In this document: positions 48,780-60,249 of the stretch, in pieces
How positions within the stretch are numbered: position 1 is the first letter of the stretch
Layout of the letters: each line of letters begins with the position of its first letter
Assembly (NCBI GenBank): GCA_947685225.1
Contig: CANTUV010000033.1
Coordinates: 57,699,001-57,763,000 of the forward strand
Length of the DNA: 64,000 bases
Direction: 5' to 3'
Source of the DNA: Garcia nutans
Taxonomy: Eukaryota > Streptophyta > Magnoliopsida > Malpighiales > Euphorbiaceae
Notes under the pieces: model-generated
What the model was told of the DNA's origin: nothing
Seen by the model: only the letters and a program-made list of their open reading frames with translations
Databases searched by the model: none
Program-made: the position numbers and the translations under genes

Positions 48780-51700
48780 CCATCAATGGAAATAAACTCA
48801 CTTTCAGTATTTTACATAGCAGACAAAAATATTATTTATTCGAATTCAGCTTTTAAATTTATATCTGAGTTTTCATCTGATATATTAATAGATTTAATAT
48901 TATATGAAAATATAAACTTTAAAATAAATTTTTAATGTACCAAATCAGAATAAGCTGCAGGTACAGAGCATACTTATAATACAAACTTTAAATTTATAAA
49001 CTTTAAAAAAATGTACAATCTTTGAAAGTAATTTACATAAGAGTTATACAACAGTAGGAAATACATAGATGGAAGAAGATTTTTAAGTGAAGAAAAAAGA
49101 ATGGAGATAAACTAAGTCTTGAAGTTCTTCAGAGCTTCTAGGAGTGAGAGGGCTCTAAAGATGTCCTCAGGCTTCAGAAATGGCTCATTAAATAGATAGA
49201 AAGCTTTTAGCTTTACATTGTTATTTTCACATGCGGATACTGTAGATAAATAGTACAATATTGGGGATACTATTTACTTTATTTTAGATAACTGTAGATG
49301 AATAGTTCTTCTAACTTTACTGTTGGCTTCCTCTGGTGAATATTGTAGATGAATAATATTTTATCAGTAGACACTAATTTTTATTGACTTTATTTGAAGG
49401 AATAAAATTTCTTCTGTCTTTAATTTTCTGATAAGTCTGAATCAGAGTAAATTTTTTTATTTTTCTTTTTATTTTCTTTTTACTTTACTTTTCTTTTTTT
49501 TTCTCTTTTTTCTTTATTTTTCTTTTTTCTTTTTTGCTTTTTATCTTTATTGGAGTCTTGTCTTATTCATTACTGGAGTAATAATCTGAGTCAGACGTTT
49601 TCTCTGTGGAAAAAGATGATGTCATTAATGATGAAGAGGAGGAGTCAGAAGATGAAGGAGATTTCTTTCTTATGGAATGAGCTTTAGACTTTTTAGACTA
49701 AATTTTATTTGAAGATCCAGCAGAACTATTCTTGCTAGGTTTTATGAGCTCAGAAGTTGAAGGAAGATATTCAACCATCTGCTTCATAAGTGCTTTATAG
49801 TCTTATTCAGTTTTACAGCTATAAGAAGAGCTATATTTTGGGCTAAAAAAAAAAGATAACTTTGGATTAAAGTTACCATAGTTTCTTTTTAGAAGCCACA
49901 GTTTTACAGTATGTTCAAATGTAGAGTTGCGAAAAATACTCCACCATTTAATTTTAATTCTTTTTAATATTATTGGTATAATGGATCCAGACTGTATTTC
50001 AGTATCGAAATACTACTGATATATCCAAGGTATATAGAAGATCGTATAAAAGAGATGGAGATGAGGAAAATTTTTTTTCATATGGGTTTGAATTGAAATG
50101 AACTTTAAAATACTGAAAGGCCAATAACACAACTTGTAATAATGTTCGGTCTTCATTACCATAAAAGTACCACCAGCCTACAAAACCACATGAGTATGTT
50201 ATCAGTCTTTATATCGGTGTCAAAATATATAAGCCAGTAATGAGTTTGGCTAGAATTTTAAAAGAATAAGGCTTTGATCTATGCTTCTATATAGTCTCAC
50301 TAGTTATAAGATGGGCAAAAAGAATTTTTAGAAAGTGCTTTAAATTGTATAAAAATGTGCAAGGGTCTTTTCCATTCAGAATGATGAAGAAATTTTTTTA
50401 TTTTAAATGAAGAATATGCAATGACATCATTTTCCTTATGATTATAACTATGCTTTAAATATATAGAATCAAAATTAAAAAAAATATTTAAATAACAGTC
50501 TTGAGGTTTAAATAAATCATTAGCTTTAAAAAATCATCATTTAGGATATACAGACTCAATAATTTTCTATGAATTCTGCTGAGCAGATCCATATTCAATT
50601 ATTAATTTTGTACTGAAATATATTTTAGTAAATCATTCTGACATAGAATATTTTATAGGAAATTTTGAAGAAACAATTTGAGTTGAAGGGTTTGAAATAT
50701 TCAACTAAATTTTAGAAATATTTTGAGATAGAGTTTTAGGATTTAAAGATTTTCCTATCGCAATTTGTTATTTTAAATAAGAGATCAGAGCAGTCTCACG
50801 TGAAACTCCTGGAGGAAGTTTATGACCCATTTTTAGGAGAGCTTTAACAGCTTATGGAGATTGGGTTAATTGAGAGACCATTTTTTTATTTGAGCTTTAT
50901 TTTCTTCTTCAATAACTACACCAGCCTAAAGCTTTAGGGGTTTAGAAATAGCTTTAGTGATATTATCTGAGTGATCAGATGAGACTTTAGGAGAATCAGA
51001 CTTTAGAGTTTATTTCTCTTTGTTTTTCTTATTTTTCTTCTCCATTTTATTTGGAAAGAAATTCAGGGTTAGAAAATCTGGTAAACTATTATTTACTCCC
51101 TTTATAAATTCAATATCAAAATAAAAAATACTTAATATAACTTGTCATCTAGTAAATATTTATTTTGAAGTAGGATTTTTAACATCCTTTTGTAAAACTT
51201 CTTTAGCACTTTTACAATCAATACGCAGTAGAAATTTTTGATTTAGTAAATCAGATTGAAACTTTGAAATATATAACACAATGCTCAAATTTTTTTTAAC
51301 AGTAGAATAATTTAATTGGGTTGAACTCTAATTTCTTGAATAAAATTGGACTATAATTTTTTTTACCCTCTTTTATTTGTTTTAAAATTCCACCAAATCA
51401 TATTTATAAAGCATCAGTCTCAACTATCTTTGGAGCTAATGGGTCAACTATATAGAGACAGGGAATAATTTTAATTAAGACTTTTATCTGTTCTACTAAA
51501 CTAGCATGAACTTCATTTCATAGGCCTGAATTTTTCTTAAGCCTATCATACAAAGATTTTATAGTCCCATTTAGGATATAACAAAATTTTATAACATAAT
51601 TTAAATAATCTTTATAATTAGACTTTATTAAGGATTATGTATGAAAACTTATCACCAAATACCAAGTTTCTTTCTATAAGTTCCAGAATTCCCTGTTTTA

Positions 51701-53130
51701 TATAATATCTTAAGAATCTGATCTTAGTTTGAAACAGAGACATTTTAGTTTTGCTTAAGACTAGTCCATTTTTCTTTACTATCATAAAAAATATTTTTAA
51801 GTGTTTAAAAATGTTCATCTATAGTTGTAGAATATATTAATACATCATCTATATAGACTATACAAAATTTAGTATATGGATTAAATATATCATTCATTAT
51901 TTTTTAAAATTTAGAGGGTGCATTCTTTAAACAAAAATGCATGATATTTCATTCATACTTTCCAAACAAAATAATAAATTCAGTCTTATACCTATTTTTA
52001 GGGTTGATCTGGATCTGCAAAAATCTTAATTTTATGTCAAATTTACTAAAAATATTAGTTTTATATAATTTACTTAATAGATCCTTTTTATTAGGAATAG
52101 AATATCTAATGTATTTTAAAACTTTATTTAGTGGTTTATAATTTATTATTAATCTAAGTGCTGCTCTTTCTATTTCAGAGGCCTTGTTTACATAAAATGT
52201 TGCACAAGATCATGAACTTCTAGATTTAGTAATTAATTTTTTATTTTTTAAGTCATTTATTTCTTTTTACAAAACTCAATCATATCAAATACTATTTGAA
52301 TGAGCCGGACTTTAGTTGTAATAGACTTTCATCAAAGCCTATTTCATATGGTAAATCAATCATTTATTATTTCCTATTCTAAAATACATTTGGAATATCA
52401 ACACATAATTCATTTTTTATTTGAATATTTACTTTACTAATTTTTTCTTGTGTAAATTTATTATTTAACTGTTTATTTATTTTTTGTAGATGATAATTAT
52501 TCTTTAAATTATAAAGCTGTTCAACTTTGCTTTTATTACTACATTTATTCGTAGTTCATGAATTGAATGAGTTTTAAGTATATTCAAAATTTTCTTTTTG
52601 GATTTTTCTATAAATAAAAAAATAATTTTTTTATCTTTTACTTTAAAATTTATACTATCATCTTTTACATAATATGGTGTAATTAAGTTCATAAAAGGTG
52701 TTCTTAAGATTATCATATGATGAATATTAGTTAAAATAAATATATTTTTATTTCTAAATTTTTATTAATTATTAAAATTTATGTTTTACCTAGAATATTT
52801 AATTTAGATTTATTTGCAGCTGATAAATTTTCATTTGTTTTCTGCCAAATTTTTTTAGGAACCAGGCTAGGTTTAATACAGTTTAAGTCAACTCTTGTAT
52901 CAAATAAGACTATATTTTCTATATTATAATTATTTAAAAATTTTAATTTTATTTTTATTAAATATTTTCTTGATGTAATTTTATTTAACATAAAAATTAT
53001 ATTATTATGAATTTTTCCTTGGTCATTAAACTAATTTCATTATTATTTTTTTTTATCTTCTTCTTCTTCTTCGCCTGAAAAAGTAGAATTTAATAAAAAT
53101 TTTATTAGTTGAGAATTATTTTCTTGTTTA
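48780..53130 (-). mobile_element. Endogenous pararetrovirus fragment (Caulimoviridae), left arm
   Basis: This is a decayed, integrated plant pararetrovirus copy read on the minus strand. In order from 53130 downward: a protease-like region (about 52990-52780) with a D-T-x motif; a reverse transcriptase region (about 52750-51500) with a YIDD box near 51856-51843; an RNase H region (about 51430-51060); a second reading frame starting near 51045 that is Lys/Ser-rich near its end (about 49570-49440); a non-coding region with repeated ACTGTAGATGAATAGT-like motifs; a TATA-like box (about 49195-49188); and a leader that stops just inside the start of a further frame near 48780. Stops and frameshifts break every reading frame. 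Movement and coat protein regions are missing. The genus was not determined. Confidence 0.82.
49188..49380 (-). promoter_or_regulatory. Pararetrovirus promoter-like region, left arm
   Basis: This is the counterpart of the right-arm promoter on the minus strand. ACTGTAGATGAATAGT-like repeats (read on plus) lie at about 49240, 49305 and 49345, upstream of a TATTTAAT box at 49195-49188. Confidence 0.5.
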
Positions 53131-54820
53131 ATCTTTATCATAACCTAAATATGACTATAAAACCTTTGCATGATAGGCTTAAGAAAAAATTCAGGTCCAT
53201 GGACTGAAGTCTATACTATTATAGTAAAACAGATAAAAGTCTTAGTTAAAACTATTATCTGTCTTTATATAGCTGATTCATTAGCTCCAAAGATAGTTGA
53301 GACTGATGCTTTAGATATAGGATTTAGTGGGATTTTAAAACAAATAAAAAAGGATAAAGAAATTATAGTCTAATTTTATTCAGAATATTGGAGTCCAACT
53401 CAATTAAATTATTATACTATTAAAAAAAATTTAGTATTGTGTTATGTATTTCAAAATTTTAATCTGATTTACTAAATTAAAAGTTTATACTGTGTATTGA
53501 TTGTAAAATTGCTAAAGAGATTTTACAAAAATATATTAAAAATCTTACTTCAAAATAAATATTTGCTAGATGACAATCTATATTAAGTATTTTTTATTTT
53601 GATATTGAATTTATAAAGGGAGTAAACAATAGTTTACCAGATTTTATAATCCGTGAATTTCTTTCCAAACAAAATGGAGAAGAAAAATAAAAAAACAAAG
53701 AGAAAGAAACTCTAAAGCCTGACTCTCCTAAAGCCTCATCTGATCACTCAGATAATATCACTGAAGCTATTTCTAAATTTTCTAAGCATTGGGCTGATAT
53801 GGTTATTGAAGAAGAAAACAAAGTCCAAATAAAAAAATGGGTCTCTCAATTGGCCCAATCTCCAGAAATTGTTAAAGCTCTCCTGAAAATAGGTAATGAA
53901 CCTCCTCCAGAATTTCAGGTGAGACTACTCTGATTCCTTATTTAAAATAATAAATTGAGATAGGAGAATCTCCAAATCCTAAAATCCTATTTCAAAATAT
54001 TTTAAACCCTTCAATTCAAATTGTTTCTTCAAATTTCCTATAAAACATTCTAGATCAGAATGGTTTACTAAAATATATTTTAGTATAGAATTAATAATTG
54101 AATATGGATCTGCTCAGTAGAACCCATGAAAAATTATTGAGTCTGTATATACTAAAGGATAATTTTTTAAAGCTAATGATTTATCTAAACCTCAAAAGTA
54201 TTATTTAAATATTTTTGTTGATTCTGATTTTATATATTTAAAGCATAATTATAATCAGAAGAAAAATGATGTCATTGCCTATTCCTCATTTAAAATAAAA
54301 AAAATTCCCCTTTATTTTGAATAGGAAAGGCCTTTGCACATTTATGTGCTGTTTAAAGTACTTCCTAAAAACTTTTTTTTGCCCATCTTATAACTATTAG
54401 GACTATATAGAAACCTGGACCAAAATCTTATTCTTTTAAAACCCTGGCCAAACTCATTTATGGCTTATATATTTTGACGTCAATTAAAGATTGATAACAT
54501 GCCCATGCGATATATAGACTGGTGATACTTTTGTAGTAATGAAAACTGAGTATTATCACAAGATGTACTATTAGCCTTTCAGTATTTTAAAACTCCAAGC
54601 TCATATGAAAGAAATTTTCTCACCTCTTTTTTTTTCATATGATCTTCTATATACCTTGGGTATATCAATGGTATTTCGATACTGAAATACAATATAGATC
54701 CAGTATACCTATAGTATTAAGAAGAACTAAAATCAAATGGTAGAGTGCCTTTCGCAACTTTATATTTGAACATATTATAAAGCAGTGACTTCTAAAAAGA
54801 AATCATGGTGGTTTTGATCC

Positions 54821-56040
54821 AAAGTTATCTATTTCTTTTGGAGCCTAAAGAGCTCAAAATATAACACTTCTTGCAGCTGCAAAAACTGAAGAAGACTATA
54901 AAGCATTTATGAAGCAGATGATTGAATCTCTTTCTTCAACCTCTGAGTCCATAAAGTCTAGCAAGACTAATTCGGTTGGATCTTCAAATAAAGTTTAGTC
55001 TAAAAAGTCTAAAGCTCATACTAGAAGAAAGAAATCTCATTTCTCTTCTGACTCATCCTCTCATCATCAATGACATCATCTTCTTCCACTGAGGGAACAT
55101 CTGACTCAAATTATTGCCCCAATAATGAAGACGATTATTATGGAGTCTTGTCCCTAATAAAGATAAAAAGCAAAATAAAAATAAAGAAAAAAGAAAAAGA
55201 AAAAGAAAAAGAAAAGAAAAATAAAGAAAAAATAAAGAAAAAAGAGAAAAGAAAAGAAAAGAAAAGTAAAAAATAAAAATAAAAAATCCGACTCTAATTC
55301 AGACTCGTCAGAAAATTAAAGGCAGAAAGAATCTTATTCCTTCAAATAAAGTCAATAAAATCGGTGTCTACTGACAAAATATTGTTCATCTACAGTATTC
55401 ACCAAAACCACCATGATTTCTTTTTAGAAGTCACTGCTTTATAATATGTTCAAATATAAAGTTATCTATTTCTTTTGGAGCCCAAAGAGCTCAAAATATA
55501 ACACTTCTTGCAGCTGTAAAAACTGAAGAAGACTATAAAGCACTTATGAAGCAGATGATTGAATCTCTTTCTTCAACCTCTGAGTCCATAAAGTCTAGCA
55601 AGACTAATTCGGTTGGATCTTCAAATAAAGTTTAGTCTAGAAAGTCTAAAGCTCATACTAGAAGAAAGAAATCTCATTTCTCTTCTGACTCATCCTCTCA
55701 TCATCAATGACATCATCTTCTTCCACTGAGGGAACATCTGACTCAGATTATTGCCCTAATAATGAAGACGATTATTATGGAGTCTTGTCCCTAATAAAGA
55801 TAAAAAGCAAAATAAAAATAAAGAAAAAAGAAAAAGAAAAAGAAAAAGAAAAAGAAAAATTAAGAAAAAATAAAGAAAAAAAAGAAAAAAAAGAAAAGAA
55901 AAGTAAAAAATAAAAATAAAAAATCCGACTCTGATTCAGACTCGTCAGAAAATTAAAGGCAGAAGGAATCTTATTCCTTCAAATAAAGTCAATAAAATCG
56001 GTGTCTATTGACAAAATATTGTTCATCTACAGTATTCACC
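54821..56040 (+). repeat. 637-bp tandem duplication inside the viral right arm
   Basis: Sequence 54821-55403 is repeated at 55458-56040 with a constant offset of 637 bases. Each copy includes a short frame starting at an ATG (55070 and 55707) that runs into a Lys/Glu-rich tract, then a GTTCATCTACAGTATTCACC motif. The copies are nearly identical, unlike the more diverged left arm, so the duplication is younger than the split between the arms. Confidence 0.93.
55404..55463 (-). repeat. 60-bp inverted copy at the duplication junction
   Basis: Bases 55404-55463 are the exact reverse complement of 54756-54815, which lies just upstream of the duplicated unit. The junction with the second unit shares the bases AAAGTT. 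Perfect identity suggests a single replication-type rearrangement made both the duplication and the inversion. Confidence 0.92.
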
Positions 56041-56250
56041 AGAGGAAGCCAATAATAAAGTCAGAAGAACTGTTCATCTACAGTTCTCTACAGCAAAGTA
56101 AATAGTACCCCCAACAAGATACTATTTATCTACAGTTCGAAAGCGTGAAGATATAGTAAAAGCAAATGGTAATGATAAGTTACTATTCATTCACAGTATC
56201 GCATGTGAAAAGAACAATGTAGAACTAAAAGTTTTCTATCTATTTAAGGA
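56017..56250 (+). promoter_or_regulatory. Pararetrovirus 35S-like promoter region
   Basis: Variants of a direct repeat, ACTRTTCATCTACAGT, occur near 56020, 56069, 56122 and 56183. They are followed by a TATA-like box, TATTTAAGGA, at 56241-56250. This layout resembles the pregenomic RNA promoter of caulimovirids. The same elements occur in the left arm near 49370-49188 on the minus strand. Activity was not shown. Confidence 0.55.
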
Positions 56251-56615
56251 GTCATTTCTGAAGCCTAAGGACATCTTTAGAATCCTCTCACTCCAAGAGC
56301 TTTGAAGAACTTCAAGACTTAGTTTATCTCCTTTCCTTTTCATTCACTTAAAAATCTTCTTCCATCTCTATATCCCCTACTATTGTATAACTCTCTTGTA
56401 ATTTATTTTTAAAGATTGCATATTTTTTTTAAAGCTTATAAATTTAAAGTTTGTATTATAAATATGCTCTATACCTGCAGCTTGTTCTAATATGATACAT
56501 CAAAAATTTATTTTAAAATTTACATTTTCATATAATACTGAATCTATTAGTATATCAAATGAAAACTCAAATATAAATTCAGGAGCTGAATCCGAATGAA
56601 TAATATTCTTATCTA

Positions 56616-56925
56616 CATTTAAGTGTAATAATTCTATGTACTGATATTTTTATATGTATTTTGTATACTTTTAAATGTTAATAAAGTATTTAATATGTTT
56701 TAATATAATCTTTTTTATTATTTATATTTATTTAAATTTAATTAAATATCCGTTTAGATTTAAAAGTGAGATTTATGCCTGATTTGTTGTTTAATTAAAA
56801 TCTACTAGAACTTCTTGTTTTTCTTTGCAATCCTTCTGCTTGTTTTTCTTTCCGATCCTTCTATTTTTTGTTGTATATATATATCCTAAAGGAAAAAACT
56901 AACATTAGCTAAGGGAACTAAAGAT
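56616..56925. other. Short spacer between viral DNA and RBK-like gene
   Basis: AT-rich sequence. The part next to 56925 is likely 3' UTR of the kinase gene, so the viral array ends within about 300 bases of that gene's stop codon. Confidence 0.5.
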
Positions 56926-59097
56926 TTAATCTTTTTGCTTTCTCAATTTCATCTCAAGATTCCATAGCAAGTTGTGTCGTTTGAGATCATTCAGATACTT
57001 GGTTAAGTTATATTCTTGTGCATCCAGTAGCTCTTCTGAGTAAGTTCTTTGGAAAGTCTTTTTCTTGCGTTCTTTTGCACATTGTTTAGCATATTCATCA
57101 CCTTTTAGAAGTATCACAACCTGCAAAAAAGAAAAAAATTATGTGTTCTTGTGTGAATATTGATTGTATATGAAAATCCCATTTGATATAATAATGTATA
57201 TAAAAGGCCTGTATTTTCCTGATTCATTCGAGGACGAAGAATTGGAGATTGCTCAATGCATAAAGAGGCAGTCAAAATGACACGATCCATCTCTTCAGGA
57301 TCATACTGATCATGAAGACAAGGATCAGCAAGTTCCTTAATATCATTGTTATCAAGCAAAGGTTTTGCCTACAATAAAGAATTAACACACCCAAATAAAT
57401 ATTAGCCATGCTTTGAATAACAATGAACTTAGTGATAGTCATAACCAAAATGTGTAGCAGAATTAAACTTACCCATATCACAAGGCTCTTCTGTAAATGA
57501 TCCACTGCTGGGCGTCCAGTTATGAGCTCCAGAAGCAGAACGCCAAGTGCATATATATCAGTTTTCTCATCAACTATGCCATGCATAAAGTATTCAGGAG
57601 CAAAGTAGCTGCAAGTGAAAAAGAAAAACAAGGTAAGAAAATAAGACACAAGTCATGGATACTTCATTAAATGCATTTTTCGTATAATGTTAATAATAAA
57701 GGTGCATTTGGCTACATTATTGTCCATTTCAATATAGCTTACTGAACTTAGTAAATCAAAATGTTATAGGCTCACAAACCCGAATGTGCCTTCAAATTTT
57801 GATACATTGTGGTGAGTCCGTTGTCTAGGTAGCCACTTGGCAAGCCCAAAATCACAAATCTATAATAAAATTGGACAGTGTATAACGAAAAGGAAATTAA
57901 GAAAAAATAAACAACTGTGATAGATAAGAGTAAACAGGTTGATAAACAAATTTCAGCAATATGTGAAGTTAAATAATTGATGTTCTCATGTTTAAGTTGA
58001 AAGATACCTGAGGCACAAAATCCTCTGTAAGAAGAATATTGTCAACCTTGATATCTCTGTGGATGATTCTCTTTTGACAGCCCTCATGAAGATACAACAA
58101 TCCGTCTGCTGCCCCTAGAGCAATTTTATATCTTTTACTCCAATCAAGTTTGACTTCTGAATCTGGAAATATAAGTAAAGAGCAAAAAAGTAACTTGCAT
58201 ATGAAATGGAAGGCAATTTCATTTCAAGCCGAAATTACTAGGAACAAACCGCGAAGAACAGATCCTAAACTCCCCATTGGAGACAATTCAAAAACGAGGA
58301 ACATTCCCCCATCAATGCCACACCCGAGCAACTTAGCAGTATTGGGATGATCAACATAGGCCATAATACCAAGCTCATATAGAAATACTGCTGTCTTTTC
58401 TCCAGAAGTTCCTTTAGTTAATCGCTTTATTGCTACCAGCTTTCCATTTCGCAGACAACCCTTATAGACCTCAGCAAAACCACCCTTGCCAATCAAGTTT
58501 TCTGCAAGAAGACCATAAATAAATGCTCATAACCAAGAACTAATTTTCATTATATGCTTCAATTCCTGGAGTAATTACAGACCAGCGCTAAAATTGTTGG
58601 ATGCAGCTTCGAGCTGAGAAAGTGTGAAATCCTCCAATGAAGACTTGAACTTGTATAAATCTCTCAACAATGGGTTCTCCCTTGAGCTTCTGCTCTTTTT
58701 TATTGGTATTTTTGGTACAGGGAGAGGACTGAAGAAGTTTAAGTGCTTCAGTGATTTCATTTTCCATAATTTGATGAATCTATTCCAGTGGGACTGTGCC
58801 CTTGAAGAACTAGCTTGTGGTTCTTTCTCGGGGATTTCAGGAGAAATTGAGCTAGATTCCAAGCCTCGAAGGCAAGCTTCTATAACTCCTGTTGGAGAAT
58901 ATCCATCTTGCCTCTCCTTTTCCTTATGTGAATGTCTTGCTACTACAGAGAAACAAAACAATGAAAATTAGGATGACAGCATTCCCACACAATTTAAACA
59001 AGAACTTTGAGAAAAAAGAACCATGGCTAGATGGAGAGAAAGTAACTTTCCAAAATTTCTCTCTTTTGGTGTGGTCTCTGCGCGCCGAAGTCTCCAT
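56926..59097 (-). CDS. RBK: ROP-binding receptor-like cytoplasmic kinase (RBK type), eight exons
   Basis: This is a receptor-like cytoplasmic kinase of the group that binds ROP GTPases. Exons are 59097-59022, 58942-58583, 58501-58250, 58162-58008, 57859-57780, 57608-57473, 57368-57219 and 57120-56926, giving 467 residues, near Arabidopsis RBK2 (At3g05140). Residues 1-145 are a basic, Ser-rich region. The kinase has the P-loop GKGGFAEV (150-157), VAIK with Lys171, HRD with Asp266, DFG at 284-286, then APE in YFAPEYFMHG. All catalytic residues are present. The start METSARRDHTKREKFWK was chosen because its donor (59021) is the one that keeps frame with exon 2. The odd point is the intron after exon 7. 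It starts GAAAAT, not GT, and no GT exists before the acceptor at 57121. Reading through the intron gives a premature stop at 57114. A spliced 5' UTR intron (acceptor near 59132) is likely. Confidence 0.88.
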
Positions 59098-60178
59098 GAT
59101 GATGATGAATGATACTTCCTATCCTCCCTGAAGCAAACAAGAAGTAGAAGAAACAAGGTTATAATATAGAAGTTGTTACTGCGGCTGATAAATCTATTAT
59201 TACAATCAGAATCACGAAAAAGGTACTTAGACTTGCATTGTGTACATGTATATGCAGCCGCGGATTCTTGTTTGATTGATTCAGAGAGAAATATGGTGAA
59301 TCAACCAAAGTGAAGGAGATAAAGGACTAAATTATTGATGGTAAAATCCACAATGAAATAATTGAAAATCACCCGATATATAATTAATATATTGCAAAAG
59401 AAAATGTCAAGAAAAGAAGATAGAAAAAAAAAGAATAAAAGAGTATTGAAAGATCACATCAACATGCCATCAAATAATGGGGATTAATTATATTTAGATG
59501 GTAATAAATTCACACTCAGTTTTGTTCTAATCAAATCCTTTTAAACGCCTAGCATTGAATGAGAGGGTAGGGGAAGGGTTTCCCCATTGTAACATTGTAT
59601 TACCTGACCATTAACATCCAAATCACATAGAACTCAAAATTTGTAAAAACCAATCATTAACTCTTAAGAAACACCAAGCACACTGTAACAAAATCAAATA
59701 AAAACGCATATCTGAAAAACCCATTAACTTGATAAATAAAAAAAGAAGAAGCTTTAGCACAAACTAAACAAGAGATAGCAGAAGGAGACGAATCCACACA
59801 ATGATTACAAAAAACAACGTTTATCCAAAAAAAAATAATAATAATAAAGAAGAAGAAGAAGAAAATCACAGGAGAAGAACAGAAGTGAGATAGCTAATAA
59901 TCTCCATCTTCAAGTATGTATGCAAAATCTATCCAAAACCCATATCCAAAAATTAATTATTACTTTAGCCCAAGATGATAACATTATAGATATGGAAGAT
60001 ACAAGACACATGCCACCCCCTTAAATGACTAAAATGAGAATGAAAATGAATGTTGCAAAAAGAAGATATTAAGACATACCCAAATGAGAGAAGAAGAAGG
60101 ATTACACACGCACACCATTGAATACTAGTAGAAGCTTGATTATTATGGTTTCCACCGCCACCGCCACCTGTAGCCGCC
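59098..60178. other. Upstream region of the RBK-like gene
   Basis: This stretch probably holds the 5' UTR, a 5' UTR intron and the promoter. A candidate leader exon ends near 59228 (CTAA|GTACCT) and could splice to GGAGGATAGG at 59131. The (AAT)n and (GAA)n tracts lie near 59830-59862. No separate gene is supported here. Confidence 0.4.
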
Positions 60179-60180
60179 AT
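59965..60180 (-). CDS. Small open frame with Gly run and one hydrophobic segment, doubtful
   Basis: A frame starting at about 60180 begins MAATGGGGGG and continues into a hydrophobic segment, WCACVILLLLSFG. A good donor (GG|GTATGT) follows at about 60080. Without splicing the frame gives about 71 residues. It could be the first exon of a longer RBK transcript, an upstream frame in its leader, or a small membrane protein. Splicing it to the exon at 59131 keeps frame for about 35 more codons but then hits a stop when joined to exon 2 of the kinase. I do not recognise it. Confidence 0.22.
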   Translation of the reverse strand: MAATGGGGGGNHNNQASTSIQWCACVILLLLSFGYVLISSFCNIHFHSHFSHLRGWHVSCIFHIYNVIILG

Positions 60181-60249
60181 GAAAAAAGACCAGATAAAGA
60201 AAAGAAAAGAAAAAGAGAAGAAGAGACCCAAAACAACAAAAAACAAGAA

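Larger units (their letters stand above)
53160..56615 (+). mobile_element. Endogenous pararetrovirus fragment (Caulimoviridae), right arm
   Basis: This second copy of the same element lies in the opposite orientation and begins almost where the left arm begins. It starts inside the C-terminal part of the reverse transcriptase (53170-53373), so it lacks the protease and the YIDD box. RNase H (about 53420-53650), the second reading frame (from about 53673), a Lys/Glu-rich tail, the promoter-like region and the leader follow. The copy ends near 56615, at about the same viral position as the left arm's outer end. Many stops and frameshifts are present. The tail region is duplicated in tandem (54821-56040). 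Confidence 0.82.

Noticed and set aside
48780..56615. LTR retrotransposon
   Set aside because: There are no long terminal repeats or integrase, and the order protease, reverse transcriptase, RNase H, then a further frame and a 35S-like promoter fits a pararetrovirus.
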